Source of the DNA: Nemertoderma westbladi
Taxonomy: Eukaryota; Xenacoelomorpha; Nemertodermatida; Nemertodermatidae
Length of the DNA: 64,000 nt
Assembly (NCBI GenBank): GCA_032718475.1
Contig: JAUCBJ010008967.1
Span: forward strand, 1 to 64,000
Reading direction: 5' to 3'
Both the position numbers and the translations under genes were made by a program. Within the stretch, counting starts at the first letter, position 1. Every line of letters starts with the position of its first letter. The notes beneath the pieces are model-generated. The model did not search any database, was not told the DNA's origin, and saw only the letters and a list, made by a program, of their open reading frames with translations. Positions 42,358 through 52,636 of this stretch are shown here, in pieces.

Positions 42358-42492
42358 TTCAATGTCTCGAAGAATACAATAATGAACAAAATAATAAAAT
42401 GAAAATAAATGAATAAAATAGAATAAATAAAAAAGAAAATAATGAACTCGGCAAAAAAGCACCCCCAACCCCCACTATGGATTACATTAGCA

Positions 42493-42910
42493 ATGCGGAG
42501 GTCCAGCCACTAAAGGCCATTGGAATTACCGGACACAAATCGGCCTCACAGGCGTCAGTTAACTCCTGACCGGCTGCCTGTCTCACCCCCTACTGGAGAG
42601 AGAGCAGCCAACAATTCTTTGAGTCCCTTTCCTGATGACCTTTCTGGCCCAAACCCTGGGTCACCAGGGAGGCCAGATTGTGATGGGGAGAGGGATTCTG
42701 GAGTTGGAGGCTACTCTCATGTTCCACCCCGACCAACAAAGCCATTGGTGAATCTGAGGCAAGTCACTAGACTAGCCTCAGTAAACACCCTAACACTCGG
42801 GTCCCCAATGCGACAAGGTGAGCTGACTGCCTTGGCAGATAAGCTTTATCTTAGCGCAGTGGGTGTTCAAGAGCACCGAATGCAGACTGGACAGACTTCT
42901 TCTTCTGGGC
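42493..42910 (+). pseudogene. LINE-A copy 5: 5' end and start of endonuclease
   Basis: One frame (42520-42951) contains PPRPTKPLVNLRQVTRLA, SVNTLTLGSP, GELTALADKL and GVQEHRMQTG. VNTLTL and QEHR are the first two motifs of the APE endonuclease; copy 2 has lost the second. It ends at about 42905, so this is a 3'-truncated fragment. Copies 2 and 5 both have CTCGGCAAAAAAG a short distance upstream, which may mark the element's true 5' end. Confidence 0.8.
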
Positions 42911-42971
42911 ATTCCATTATTTTGTCTTCTTTCATTACACCTTTTTTGTGAATCGATTTACCATTCCTGTA

Positions 42972-43560
42972 TTAACAGTATTTCAAATGATGCTCTTTTT
43001 CCGCTTCAGCAAAGCAGTGTGATTCAATATTTGGGCATTGAATAATCTTTTGATTTGGAAGATTTTTTCGACATTTTCTTATATGTCTGACGAATCCTCT
43101 CTTGTGTTTCTTAATCATCTTGTGTTTCACAGATGATCGGTCCAAAATAACCATTCAATGAAATATATACATTATAAATATCATCCCTATGTACTTTAGT
43201 CTTCACTTCATTATTCATACATATATCATCATGTCTCAAACGGTCCAGGAAATCACGTGGGTAGCCAGATACAAAACAATCAGTTAGATATCTGTCTCTC
43301 GCCTTATTATATTCAATAGTATCTCCGGTTAAACGCCAAAACCTAGTCAGTTTACCTTTCACCACTGATTGTAAAAGGTGGTTACTATGGAAACTTTTAT
43401 AAGGTATTGGTAGTTTGTGGGATAAGGGTTTGAAAAATACACCAGTATTAATGAGTCCATTATTGGGGTTGTGTTTAAGGTTTAGGTCTAGGAAGACTGT
43501 ATTCGAGTTGGAAAAATCAAAAGTAAAACCTAAAGTATTGCTACTATAGTAATAGTACAA
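42972..43560 (-). pseudogene. Penelope-like RT, C-terminal fragment
   Basis: Minus strand. FDFSNSNTVFLDLNLKHN, GLINTGVFFKPLSHKLPIP, SFHSNHLLQSVVKGKLTRFW, and DCFVSGYPRDFLDRL. The order FLDL, KP, P-x-x-S-x-H-x-x-H, GYP is what I recall for the thumb region of Penelope-like elements and related RTs. The following frame (to 42972) is basic and Cys/His-containing. No catalytic YxDD is included, so only the C-terminal part survives. Confidence 0.5.
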
Positions 43561-43789
43561 TAGTAATTGCCATATTTAATTTATTTTATTTAATTGCCTA
43601 CTTTAATTAACCCTTTGCATACTGATTCAAAAATAAAGTGTCCTGCGAGAATCCTTATATTTTCACAGGTGTTATTTTCGAACTAAGTAAAACCTATATA
43701 TAATACTTTAGTGCATGAAGCTATGGTAGACCAAAAGGAACATATTTTGATAAATTTTTCTGGGCCATTGCCCTTTGGTTGACATTAAA

Positions 43790-43945
43790 TGTTTGACGTA
43801 CTAGGTATGTCATGCAGCGCCCATACATGACATACTTAGTATGTACATCAGCGCACTTGCATGACATACATAGTATGTATATTAGTGCTCTTCCATGATA
43901 GGTATGCATATCAGTCCTCTTGTATGACATACTGGAGCGCATTCC
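43790..43945. repeat. Degenerate tandem repeat with TATGACATAC words
   Basis: Three to four imperfect units of about 45-55 bp share CATGACATAC, TAGTATGTA and CATCAG/TATCAG words. Each unit contains a short palindrome around ACATAC/GTATGT. Confidence 0.65.
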
Positions 43946-44505
43946 GATGTCTCTTATATTGTAATACCCCATGTTGTTAGATCAAAAACTAAGGAGAAAA
44001 TTGCATTATCTTGAATATAATATGAATATATATATATATGATAATAATATGATATATTATCAACTGAGATAACACTGAGACAATGAGTCATCTTGCCACT
44101 ATACACACACAGTCCACACTATGCCTTATTTATATCAATATGATAATGCTGGAAACAGTTACCAATACAAAGACCAGGCTTGTCTGTGCAGGTTTGGCAT
44201 TGAAATCTGGATACTTTACGTACCCCTTTGGTGAAACATACTCGGCAGCATATTTGGGGCCTTTGGACATTCTCTGTAGGTGGGATTTTCATTACAGTAG
44301 GGTTGGGGGAATCTAGCACTTTTCCGAAATTTGAAAAACGCCAGGCATCTTTGGCCATTTTTTATGAGGAATCCGAATTCGTTGGAATTTTGTTCTAAAA
44401 ATGTCCCTAGATGGTGGTGACATGGCACTTTTTGAAATTGAGACAAACTGGGTGTCAAAAATAGCTTGTTTTGTTTACAAAAGGAAATAACATGACTAAA
44501 TTCAT
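43946..44505. other. No gene seen
   Basis: Contains TA-rich simple sequence at 44015-44060. Short frames on both strands overlap each other and show no motif. Confidence 0.45.
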
Positions 44506-44790
44506 ATGATAATTGTTGATTCTATGGTTTTCTGGGTTGCTGAATCCAAATATGATGTCAAAGTTATAGGAAGGATGTTGTATTTATGTAGGGTTGAAAG
44601 GGGGTACAAAACTATGAGCAAAGATGCTGCAAGTGAAATAGTAGCTCACGAATTTGTTCATGATTGGATTGCAAAAAATGTCTATCCTAGAACAGTACGA
44701 TCTGCTGCTAAGCAGATAGCAGCAGATTTTAAGTCGTTTAAAGCACTCCGAAAGGAAGAAAGGCGGACGTTTAGAAAAAATACAATATAA
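44506..44790 (+). CDS. Unrecognised 94-residue frame
   Basis: Encodes VFWVAESKYDVKVIGRML, then VAHEFVHDWIAKNVYPRTVR and ADFKSFKALRKEERRTFRKN. The dense Lys/Arg C-terminus and a W-x-x-x-NVYP pattern look like a helical nucleic-acid-binding segment and may come from a transposon. I cannot name a family. No partner exons were found. Confidence 0.35.
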   Translation: MIIVDSMVFWVAESKYDVKVIGRMLYLCRVERGYKTMSKDAASEIVAHEFVHDWIAKNVYPRTVRSAAKQIAADFKSFKALRKEERRTFRKNTI

Positions 44791-47095
44791 TGGGTTAATA
44801 AGCTGAATAATTTAACATTAAGATGACAAGTAATGCATATGACATACGTTCGGAGAGCCATCAGGTCCATGCATTGGCCCAGGACTGCGATAGTCTGTGC
44901 TTTCTTTGGTATCCAAAAAAGGATCTATCTGGTGAGCCAACCACATACCAGATGCCGATGTAATACACACAGTCCAACACGACTTTTAAGCAGATGATGG
45001 CTTAAAGAGCTGCGTCACTGAGGAGTGGCGGATTTAAACTGAAGAAGTTTGAATCCAACTCTGCCGCACTTGTTGAATCTTTCCCAGAGGAAGAACGTGG
45101 GAGCGGTAATATCGAACTCGAGTTCGAGCCAATGCCTGTTTCCAAGGTTCCTGGAGGAGTTTACAGTGGATACGAGTATCCATCTACCATATATCAGCAG
45201 TTACTCTTATAGTTTCGATGTTAGTCTCCGCTTAGGAAAATTATTTTAAGACAAAACAGGACGAGCGCAACAAGGCTAATGAAGGAGAAGAGTATTGTAA
45301 AACTAAAGATGTCACACTTAACTTAAATATCCCTCGTTAGAAGGTTTACAAATGGCAGTTAAAGTGTGTAAGGGCAAACTGGAATGGATCTCTGTTTCTA
45401 CAACTAGATTATCACAAACTGATAGCATCGCCTTCACTCATACATTTTTTGGGAAAGATGGTGTTCGTATATCTAATATCATAAATCATATTTTTAATTT
45501 TTAAGAGCCACCCTAGCGGCTATTCGCCGGCATTTAGCTTGCAGTAATTCACCATGATCCTAGTTTTATATGTGGTTGGTTAGTTATTAACAAAACTTGT
45601 TGGCTAATTTGAGACAGCTTAAGACAGCCTCTAGGTGGAATTATTTTGATATCGTCCTACATTTTCACATTGTAGATTGTTATTTTAGTATGATATTCAC
45701 CCGGTGTATTGTAGTAAGAACTGTATCTGACAGTCTATTATTTATTATTATACTGTAGGACAATCTACATTAGGTCCATCTCAGTAATTATTTTGAAGGG
45801 TAAATTTTTACGACCTCTGTGTAGCTCCTAGTAGTTCTTAGCTCAACTACTTAAAAGCAAGAACCACCTATCATTCCATGACAGAGATAGTTAAGAATAT
45901 CGTATGGGGTTATTTCAACTCTGTATCATATTTCAAGGGGAAGCCATTCATTTCTAAAGTCAACTGGACAAGCGCAAATGATTGCATCAAACTGATAAGT
46001 CAACGACAACTCGTGAAATTAATCAATAGTAAGTACAGGTGTAGAATGAAGGATTTTCTCATCATTCAAGAAACAGGGCATCTGCCAGCTTATCATCAAA
46101 CTCAATCATTGAGTTTACCTCCTTCTCCTGTCTCTCTAGGGATGACCAAAGGGTGATAGTTTTGCGGAAGCTCTTGATAGCCTCTCTGGCCAAGGAGATC
46201 TTGGATCATAGGTGAGATGATATTTCATCTGCACCAGTTGATCCACTTCAGATGGCCATCTAAACTTTCACCTTTTATTCCACATTTCTCACGCTCCTCT
46301 ACCATCACCAACTTTTACTGCCCAATATCACAGACTGACAGTTCTACAAAACCCTGATCAGTGGTGCCTAACTGCCTCTGAACCTGGAATGCAATAGTAG
46401 CAAACGTGTTGAGGTTTTGCTTGACATATTTTTACTGTTACGTTGATCCTCCTCAATGGAGTCCTTACATTTCTGGAGAACCTGTACATGGGTCGGATCA
46501 AACCTTAGGTAAAATCATGTATTGCAAGCTTGCTCTTAACTGATTGTGCACCCCAGTCATAGCCAGTTGTGACGCCCTTCCCAACCACCTCTTCGCAATC
46601 ACTATTATCATCAATAACTCTGAGGCGGTTAGGAGGTGGTATGATCTCTCCTTCACTATCAGCATCATCTGAGGCATAACAAAAACTCAAGTTCCTCCTA
46701 CAACCTTTATCCTTAAGGACAGAGTCGCACCTTGCAAGGATGACTGAACAAGGGGTAGTAGGGGAAGGGGTGATGCTGAAAGTGAAGGAAGATCTACAGC
46801 AATCTGCCCCTCATTAAGGTCTCCGTTGCCAATACCAGCGGGGCTGGTTGCAGTCACAGTACTGGTAATAGTCTGACTAGGCCTACAACTTTATGCTATA
46901 GCAGCATAACCGCTATTAGTGGAACTAGTAGTGCCCAAGCTAGTGGCACTAACAGTGGTACTGATTGGCACTAGAGGGAGCTAGAAGTACCACAAATATC
47001 AGCTACCAAAACCCCAGCACAAGCAATGGAGCCTCTGATTCCTTCCTACATTTCTATATTTTATAAAGTCATTGCTCTTAATGATATGACTTTGT
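44791..47095. other. No gene recognised
   Basis: Several open frames (45878-46156 plus; 46505-46690 minus, with SFCYASDDADSEGE and an acidic stretch) lack known motifs. The sequence is not obviously repetitive, apart from a short GTAGTAGTGGCACTA-like patch near 46900-46970. A host intron or intergenic stretch is possible. Confidence 0.35.
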
Positions 47096-47506
47096 TTAGC
47101 CCTTATCACCTTTTTTACCTAGCCACGAAATAACCCAATCAGACAATACTTCAGCCCCCGCCCCAACATTGTTTGCACCCATAATTTCCCTAATTAATCG
47201 AGTCCTTACTGCCCCAGAGAAACGATTCTCCATTCCATCCCAAGATTTCCTGAGACTATCAGGAACAGCCCCCCAAATTTCCCCGTCCTGTGAATTCTTC
47301 ACTTTTGTCCAAAGACAAGCAGCCCAACCATCCTGCCATTTAGGGTAAGTAGTTTTTACGGTTAGATAATTAAAACATTCTGTGCAGAGCACGAAATCCC
47401 GCTCGACATTAGCCCCCCTCTGCCTCACATTCAGCCTAAGTTTCCCAAACTCCCTCCCTAGAGTGAATAGTTCTTGAGATATCGCAGAAAATGTGAAGTA
47501 CGACAC
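47096..47506 (-). CDS. Unrecognised 136-residue frame with Cys pair and Trp-rich core
   Basis: Minus strand. LGREFGKLRLNVRQRG, FVLCTECFNYLTVKTTYPKW, GWAACLWTKVKN and GEIWGAVPDSLRKSWDGM. A CTEC pair followed by regularly spaced Trp residues (W-x-x-GW, LW, IW, W) gives the impression of a zinc-ribbon plus helical domain of the kind seen in transposon-encoded proteins. I do not recognise the family. The real 5' end is uncertain because the first residues are not preceded by a clear ATG. Confidence 0.4.
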   Translation of the reverse strand: MSYFTFSAISQELFTLGREFGKLRLNVRQRGANVERDFVLCTECFNYLTVKTTYPKWQDGWAACLWTKVKNSQDGEIWGAVPDSLRKSWDGMENRFSGAVRTRLIREIMGANNVGAGAEVLSDWVISWLGKKGDKG

Positions 47507-48065
47507 AAGTCTACATTACCGCCTTGATGTGATATGGACAAATACACAATAAATGATATTTTGAATTATCTCAAGGAATCAAAAATAGGCACATCACAGA
47601 AAAGATCGATGTAGTGGGGTTGTATACACCTTCAAAATAAGGGTAGAGTCATTGGTTCATGAGTTATTTTACAAAATGTCAAGACTATGTCCACCAATTA
47701 CTACTTGATATTGAGTTAACCCATTCCACAGATTTTGTACAAAAACTATAGTGAATTAATCACTACTCTTTAATTTTGAAGGTCTCTGTATACACTAAAT
47801 CAATTTGTTGCAGTGATGTGTATATTTTTGATGCCTTAAGATAATTAGAAGTAACATTTTTGTGTATTTGTCTATAAATCATCAAGGCAGTAATGTTGAC
47901 ATGTGCCATACTTAACATTTTCTGTAATATCTCAAGAACTATTCGCTCTATGCTTGTTTTGATGGTGTCTACCCCCACTAAATCGGTGATTGCGGTTCTA
48001 ATGAGCATAATAATAATGCCGTAGGAGAACTAAAAGTTGTCCATCACCAAAATTGAGAATAATCA
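47507..48065. other. No gene seen
   Basis: Words such as ATATCTCAAGAACTATTC and GATGGTGTCTACCCCCACTA hint at degenerate internal repetition (about 47590-47710 versus 47780-47990). No coding signal. Confidence 0.35.
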
Positions 48066-48132
48066 TCACTTGCGCTTCGGGGAATCTCATTGATCTCGAT
48101 TGCTGCAAAGCTATACAATAGGATTCTATTAA
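48066..48132 (+). pseudogene. LINE-A copy 6, left part
   Basis: GGAATCTCATTGATCTCGAT and TTCTATTAA match LINE-A copy 1 at about 12908-12960. The match ends at TTAA, where element A2 begins; the continuation is at 49691. Confidence 0.9.
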
Positions 48133-49690
48133 CCCTATTAAACCCGGGGGGGGGGGTCAATTTGACCCCCCCCCCTTGGTTTTTTTATTATAATTCTGAA
48201 ACAAACGCAGTTGGGAATCTGAAATTTTATGACTATTCCTAAAAATCTATTGTCTTCCTAGTAGTGAAAACCGTTTTCAAAAATATTGGGTACTTTTCGA
48301 GTTATAGCACCATTTTTTAACCCTACTTTTGGCACTTTTTTTGAGTCGTTTTTTGAAAATTACATTTCAATAAATATGAAATGTAACATCTCCTCTATTT
48401 TGGATTTACACCATTATTTATTTGGATTTACATTTACATTTTATTTTGAATTTTGTTTGAAATTTGATGGAATTCATATAAATTGATTTAGAAATTTCAA
48501 ACTTGTTTTTTTCGGTGGGTGCCAAATTTTGTAAATTGATCGTTTGAAACTTGTTTTTTACGCAATTGGGGTTTTTTGGGTTTCTGGTTCGTTGAAATAT
48601 ATACGAGTTGCACCAAGCGTATCAAACTTGTATTTTTCGGTGCTGTGTGCAAATTTTGGTGCTAGCACGAAATTTTGAAAATCCATTCAATAGATAAAAT
48701 TGCTTGTGACAATTTATTTCTTGCGTTTTTGAGGTTTATGGCTGTTCTGAATTCAATGGAAAATATAATTATCGAACTAGACATCTCAAACTTGTGTTTT
48801 TCGGATGTGGGTGCAAAATGTGGTGCTAGCACCAAATTTTGAAAACCATCAAATATATCGATTGATTGTGTCACCTTGTTTCTTGCGTTATACGGGATTG
48901 TGATGGTTCTGAATTCAATGGAATCAGTAAAAATTTCATAAGAGTTCTCAAACTTGTATTTTTCGCCGGTGGGTGAAAATTGTTGTGCCCGCACCAAATT
49001 TTGGAAAATATGCAAATTGATAAGTAGATAGTATCACCTTGTTTCTTGCGTTATACGGGTTTATGAGGGTCCTGAATCCGATGGAATCAATAAAAACAGC
49101 GCTGGACATCGCAAACTTGTACTTTTTGGTGATGGGTACGAAATTTGGTGCTAGCACCAAAATTTGCCAAATTACGCCGAAAAATACAAGTAGCAATGAT
49201 TTGGCATATTAGAAATGTATTCCATTAGAATCAGCGCCCTCGAAAACCTGAAAATGTGAATTTATAGCTTCGTATAAGTGAATTAAAAATTTTGTGTTCT
49301 AACTGAAAAGTGCTGGTTACTTGTTTTTTTCATTTTTTTCCTACGCAGAGAGGACTAAACAGCCATTTATAGTAATCATATAATTTTTTAATATTTTCCA
49401 ATGTATTTTGCACCGCAGAAAACCTGTATTGAAAAATAATTAGCCGAAAATGTAACTTTCAAATTTGGTGAAAATTGTGCACTACTTGTAATTTTTGTGC
49501 TGCAATATATCCACCCCAGTAAATTTTTTCGAAATTTTATTTCGGTCGGATCCAGACAAGTGATACCTACGTACAAACAATAAATCAGACGTTTTCGTAA
49601 ATATTTGTAGATTTTAGAGGGGGGTGGGTCAATATGACCCCCCCCCCCCCCGGTATTTGTACAATATTTTATAGCCTGGTACTAATAGGG
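48133..49690. mobile_element. Non-autonomous TTAA element A, copy 2
   Basis: Same ends as copy 1 (CCCTATTAAACCC to ACTAATAGGG) between TTAA at 48129-48132 and TTAA at 49691-49694. Inserted in LINE-A; copy 1 at about 12952-12962 shows the empty site TTCTATTAAATCGCATC. It retains the GGTGCTAGCACC palindromes at about 160-bp spacing. Compared with copy 1 it has small indels (for example near 48520-48545) and shorter G-runs. Confidence 0.92.
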
Positions 49691-49747
49691 TTAAATCGCA
49701 TCAGGGATCCCATTGAGAGACTGCTCCGTGGAAATCAGAATGGGTTT
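49691..49747 (+). pseudogene. LINE-A copy 6, right part
   Basis: TTAAATCGCATCAGGGATCC continues the LINE-A frame interrupted at 48132. It breaks off at CAGAATGGG, after which the sequence is unrelated. Confidence 0.88.
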
Positions 49748-49752
49748 CTCCT

Positions 49753-49958
49753 AGGGTCGCACCCCAGGCGATGACCTGACTCTCGATGAGCCTTTTCAGT
49801 GGTCCCGTGGCAGTGGTGGACTGGTGTCCCGAACCGGGTGAAGCGCCAATATATGAAGGAGAAGCCGGTGGCGGCGGGTTTGGCAGAGGCGGAGGGGTGC
49901 TGGCAATCTCCTCGTCGTAAGGGAGAGGTACGCTGGTAATGACGACGCAGTTCGCCAT
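49753..49958 (-). other. Unrecognised Pro-rich N-terminal frame
   Basis: ATG at 49958 begins MANCVVITSVPLPYDEEIAS, followed by a Pro-rich stretch and PLKRLIESQVIAWGATLG. It runs into the LINE-A fragment at about 49747. It might be a first coding exon or a gag-like start; nothing further supports either. Confidence 0.3.
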
Positions 49959-50164
49959 TAACTCCTATATTAAAATATAAATTAAATAATTGATAATTAG
50001 TGGAATCGTTACGGCATTCAAACTTAGTTCTCAGTTATCTCGATGTTGCACCTGTCGTTCTACAGCTATTCTTCAACCTTATTGTACTTTAACTTACTTG
50101 TTGTCAGATCAGGTATTCGGGTCATTGATACAGAAAACATGTTACCTAGACGCCGCATAACGAT

Positions 50165-50440
50165 ATAAATAGAACAAAGCCGCCTCCGCTTTGCAGGAAA
50201 GTGTTTTTGCCGTGAGGACCAGCCTGTGCACAATCGTATACTTTGGCAGACCCATGCGGCGTAGTGGATAAGCATAGTGGACAGCCCATAACTTTCGTGA
50301 GACGCCTCCTAAAGGACTCGAAGGCCATGAAAATGCGGATAATCTCGCGAAAAGTCATGGGGAGTGGGGAGTTGTGGCAGTGCAACTTTGGTGATAAGCC
50401 GGCATAGCATTCTTAATTCACGCTGCATTGGGTTTGCCAA
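50165..50440 (+). pseudogene. LINE-A copy 7: 3' end
   Basis: Matches copy 1 from about 13917: CGCCTCCGCTTTGCAGG, CCGTGAGGACCAGCC, CTTTGGCAG, GGACAGCCCATAACTTTCGT, GGAGTTGTGGCAGTGCAA and AAGCCGGCATAGCATTCTTA. Several indels break the frame. It shows that LINE-A's 3' end extends to the CATTCTTAA word also seen at 14150. Confidence 0.82.
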
Positions 50441-51524
50441 TTGTGGATTGCATGGTTGTTACAAAATGTTTTTGTTAAGCCAGCATAGCATCTCAATATG
50501 CAGCTTCAATGCAGCAGGCCGATTAATGCAACTTGTTGGTAGCAATGGAAAGCTGGTCGTACAAGGAATCCAAATATGTAAAAATATTAGAATTTAGTTG
50601 CAAAATAGCTGAGTTCCTGAGTTATGGCTGGTATTCGAATATTGTTGCAAGTATTTGCTTCTGCTACTGGCCATTTCTTCTATGTAATAAATAGGCCTAC
50701 GTCATATTCTGGAACATTTTCTTTATCTCTTAAGTAGGTGGGCAACATTGTAACTATGTATACCAATACTACAAACTTAAAAAGTTTGTCAAAAATTTGA
50801 AAGATAAAAAATAATTTTCGTGGGAGATCAGTTCCATCATTCCGTCACTACTGCAGGAGGGCGAAATGCCAGATGAACATTCTTTATATTCGAGATCTAT
50901 TAATTTCTACTATGGTTCGATGAACAAAAGCTTAAAATGATCCCATCTCACTCATGACGCACCAATGTCAGATTGCTATCAGACTACCGGGTTCGAAAAA
51001 TTGTTGGGCTAGAAACAATTGAATTACAGTAGGGGTAACAATGTGCCCTGAATCGAGTGGCGGGGTGTGTTTTTTGTGTGAAAAAACATGGAAACGGTCG
51101 AAATGGCGGGTTTAAATAAGCCCGGGAAGCCAATCTTGAAAATCGACTGTGATTGGCTGCTACAGATTTGACGTCACTACACATACACAGTGCTCTGACA
51201 ATTTATTCTCTTGGTTTCTATGGATAGAGATTTTCGATCGATTCAAATACACATTAAATCTCAATCATTTCACACGCGGCTTTATATCAATTGAAGGCAG
51301 TCGAGAGTCTTGCTCGTCTTTTAACACTACAATTAATTAAATTCATGATAATGCAATACTGCATTCCAAACTGTATTGATTACGGTAAGGCCGAGATTAG
51401 ATTTAAAATAGCACTAAACTTGTTATACCGTTCTGCCGGTACTATAATCTGCATACAATGATAATTGGCAGTAGGCTACTCGAATAGTAAAAATGTGTAC
51501 TGGTCACCGGTAAACCCTACTTAA
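50441..51524. other. No gene seen
   Basis: AT-rich with no motif-bearing frame on either strand. Confidence 0.4.
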
Positions 51525-51745
51525 TAAAGTATGGTTTATTTATCCCTCAAGGGGAAATTCGATGCAAATAACAGCTGATTACTCACAAAAATAAAACTGT
51601 AACCTGTTCTATTGTGTTTATTTTATTGTTTTGGTTAAAATAACGTGCCACTGTAACTTGCTCCTTTCCCTAAATTGAGAATTTAACATTGATTCGCCAA
51701 GGCGGGATTTGCGTCCAGTATACCGCCCTGTCTGTCTCCACTTCC
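51525..51745 (+). repeat. Dispersed SINE-like repeat, copy 2
   Basis: Ordered matches to 12480-12720: AGCTGATTACTC, ACTGTAACCTGTTCTATTG, GCCACTGTAAC, CTCCTTTCCCTAA, TGAGAATTTAACATTGATTC and GGCGGGATTTGCGTC. Confidence 0.55.
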
Positions 51746-52246
51746 GTCTGTCCCCTGGCGTCCAGTTAAATAACTGGGAGCAAATCTTGGGATAGGAGTA
51801 GCGCCCACCCCTGCCCTCGGGTAGCAGCTATCGAAAGAGGAGCCTTCGGGTCGCCTCCGGCTTCGGCCGACTGTTTGCTTTTGCTTGCTGTCTCCACTAC
51901 TGACTGAGGCAACCTCAAGGCTCCTCTCTCTTAACGTTTACCTTAAAAGCATTGATGGTGTCACACTAACTCCCAAGGTCAAATACTCTCACTATCCAAC
52001 TATTTTACTTACTCCCCCTTTCTATACTTTACCTGGAGCCATGTACCAATTAATTATTGAAGCTGGGTGTCCTGGGGATGGTAGTACTTTAGAATTGTTA
52101 ACAGCTTAACTAAAACTGAACTACTCTGGTGCCTGGTGAGGCTCCGACACACACCTTCTCACTTCTGATGGCGTTGTATGACTTACGACGTTGTAAACTA
52201 GACCTACTAGTAAATTTGAATCATTATTATTACAAAAAAACCTTAC
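51746..52246. other. No gene recognised
   Basis: A 74-residue plus-strand frame (51885-52109) has no known motif. On the minus strand this is downstream of the OB-fold exon, but I could not identify a following exon. Confidence 0.35.
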
Positions 52247-52488
52247 CTTCCCAGTCGTCCGGCCGGTGCTATACAGGGTTTTTACACCCTGGTTGTGGCG
52301 GATTTTCAAATGCCGTAGTTCAACAATGCTTCCTTTGTGAACATTAAACCTCGATTCGGTAAACTTCCCCGGCTCCCATAACGTTAGGGTGCACTGCACC
52401 TCACCATCGCACAAAGTGTATACCCGTATCGGAACATCATTTCCCGATACTGGGGCAACATCATCGACGACGTCCCCCACGTAGGCAA
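52247..52488 (-). CDS. Single OB-fold-like (RPA-type) exon
   Basis: Minus strand. The exon encodes VPIRVYTLCDGEVQCTLTLW, KFTESRFNVHKGSIVELRHL and KIRHNQGVKTLYSTGRTTGK. Alternating hydrophobic strands, a GSIVEL turn and a KIRHNQG strand look like the single-stranded DNA-binding OB fold of replication protein A-like proteins. TTTTTAGTTCTAG precedes it as an acceptor, and AAG|GTAAGG follows as a donor, giving a 242-nt internal exon. It is the most host-like coding signal in the window, although Helitrons and other transposons also carry RPA-like genes. Confidence 0.5.
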
Positions 52489-52636
52489 CTAGAACTAAAA
52501 ATTAATCACTTATAGAAATATCATTTGTAGCGGTACCGTATGAATAATGGAAACTAAACTAAACAATTTAGTTGGATAATAATATAAACTTTCCGCATTT
52601 CAGTCAGGTTGGTGTTCAGACTTATCAATTAATTAA

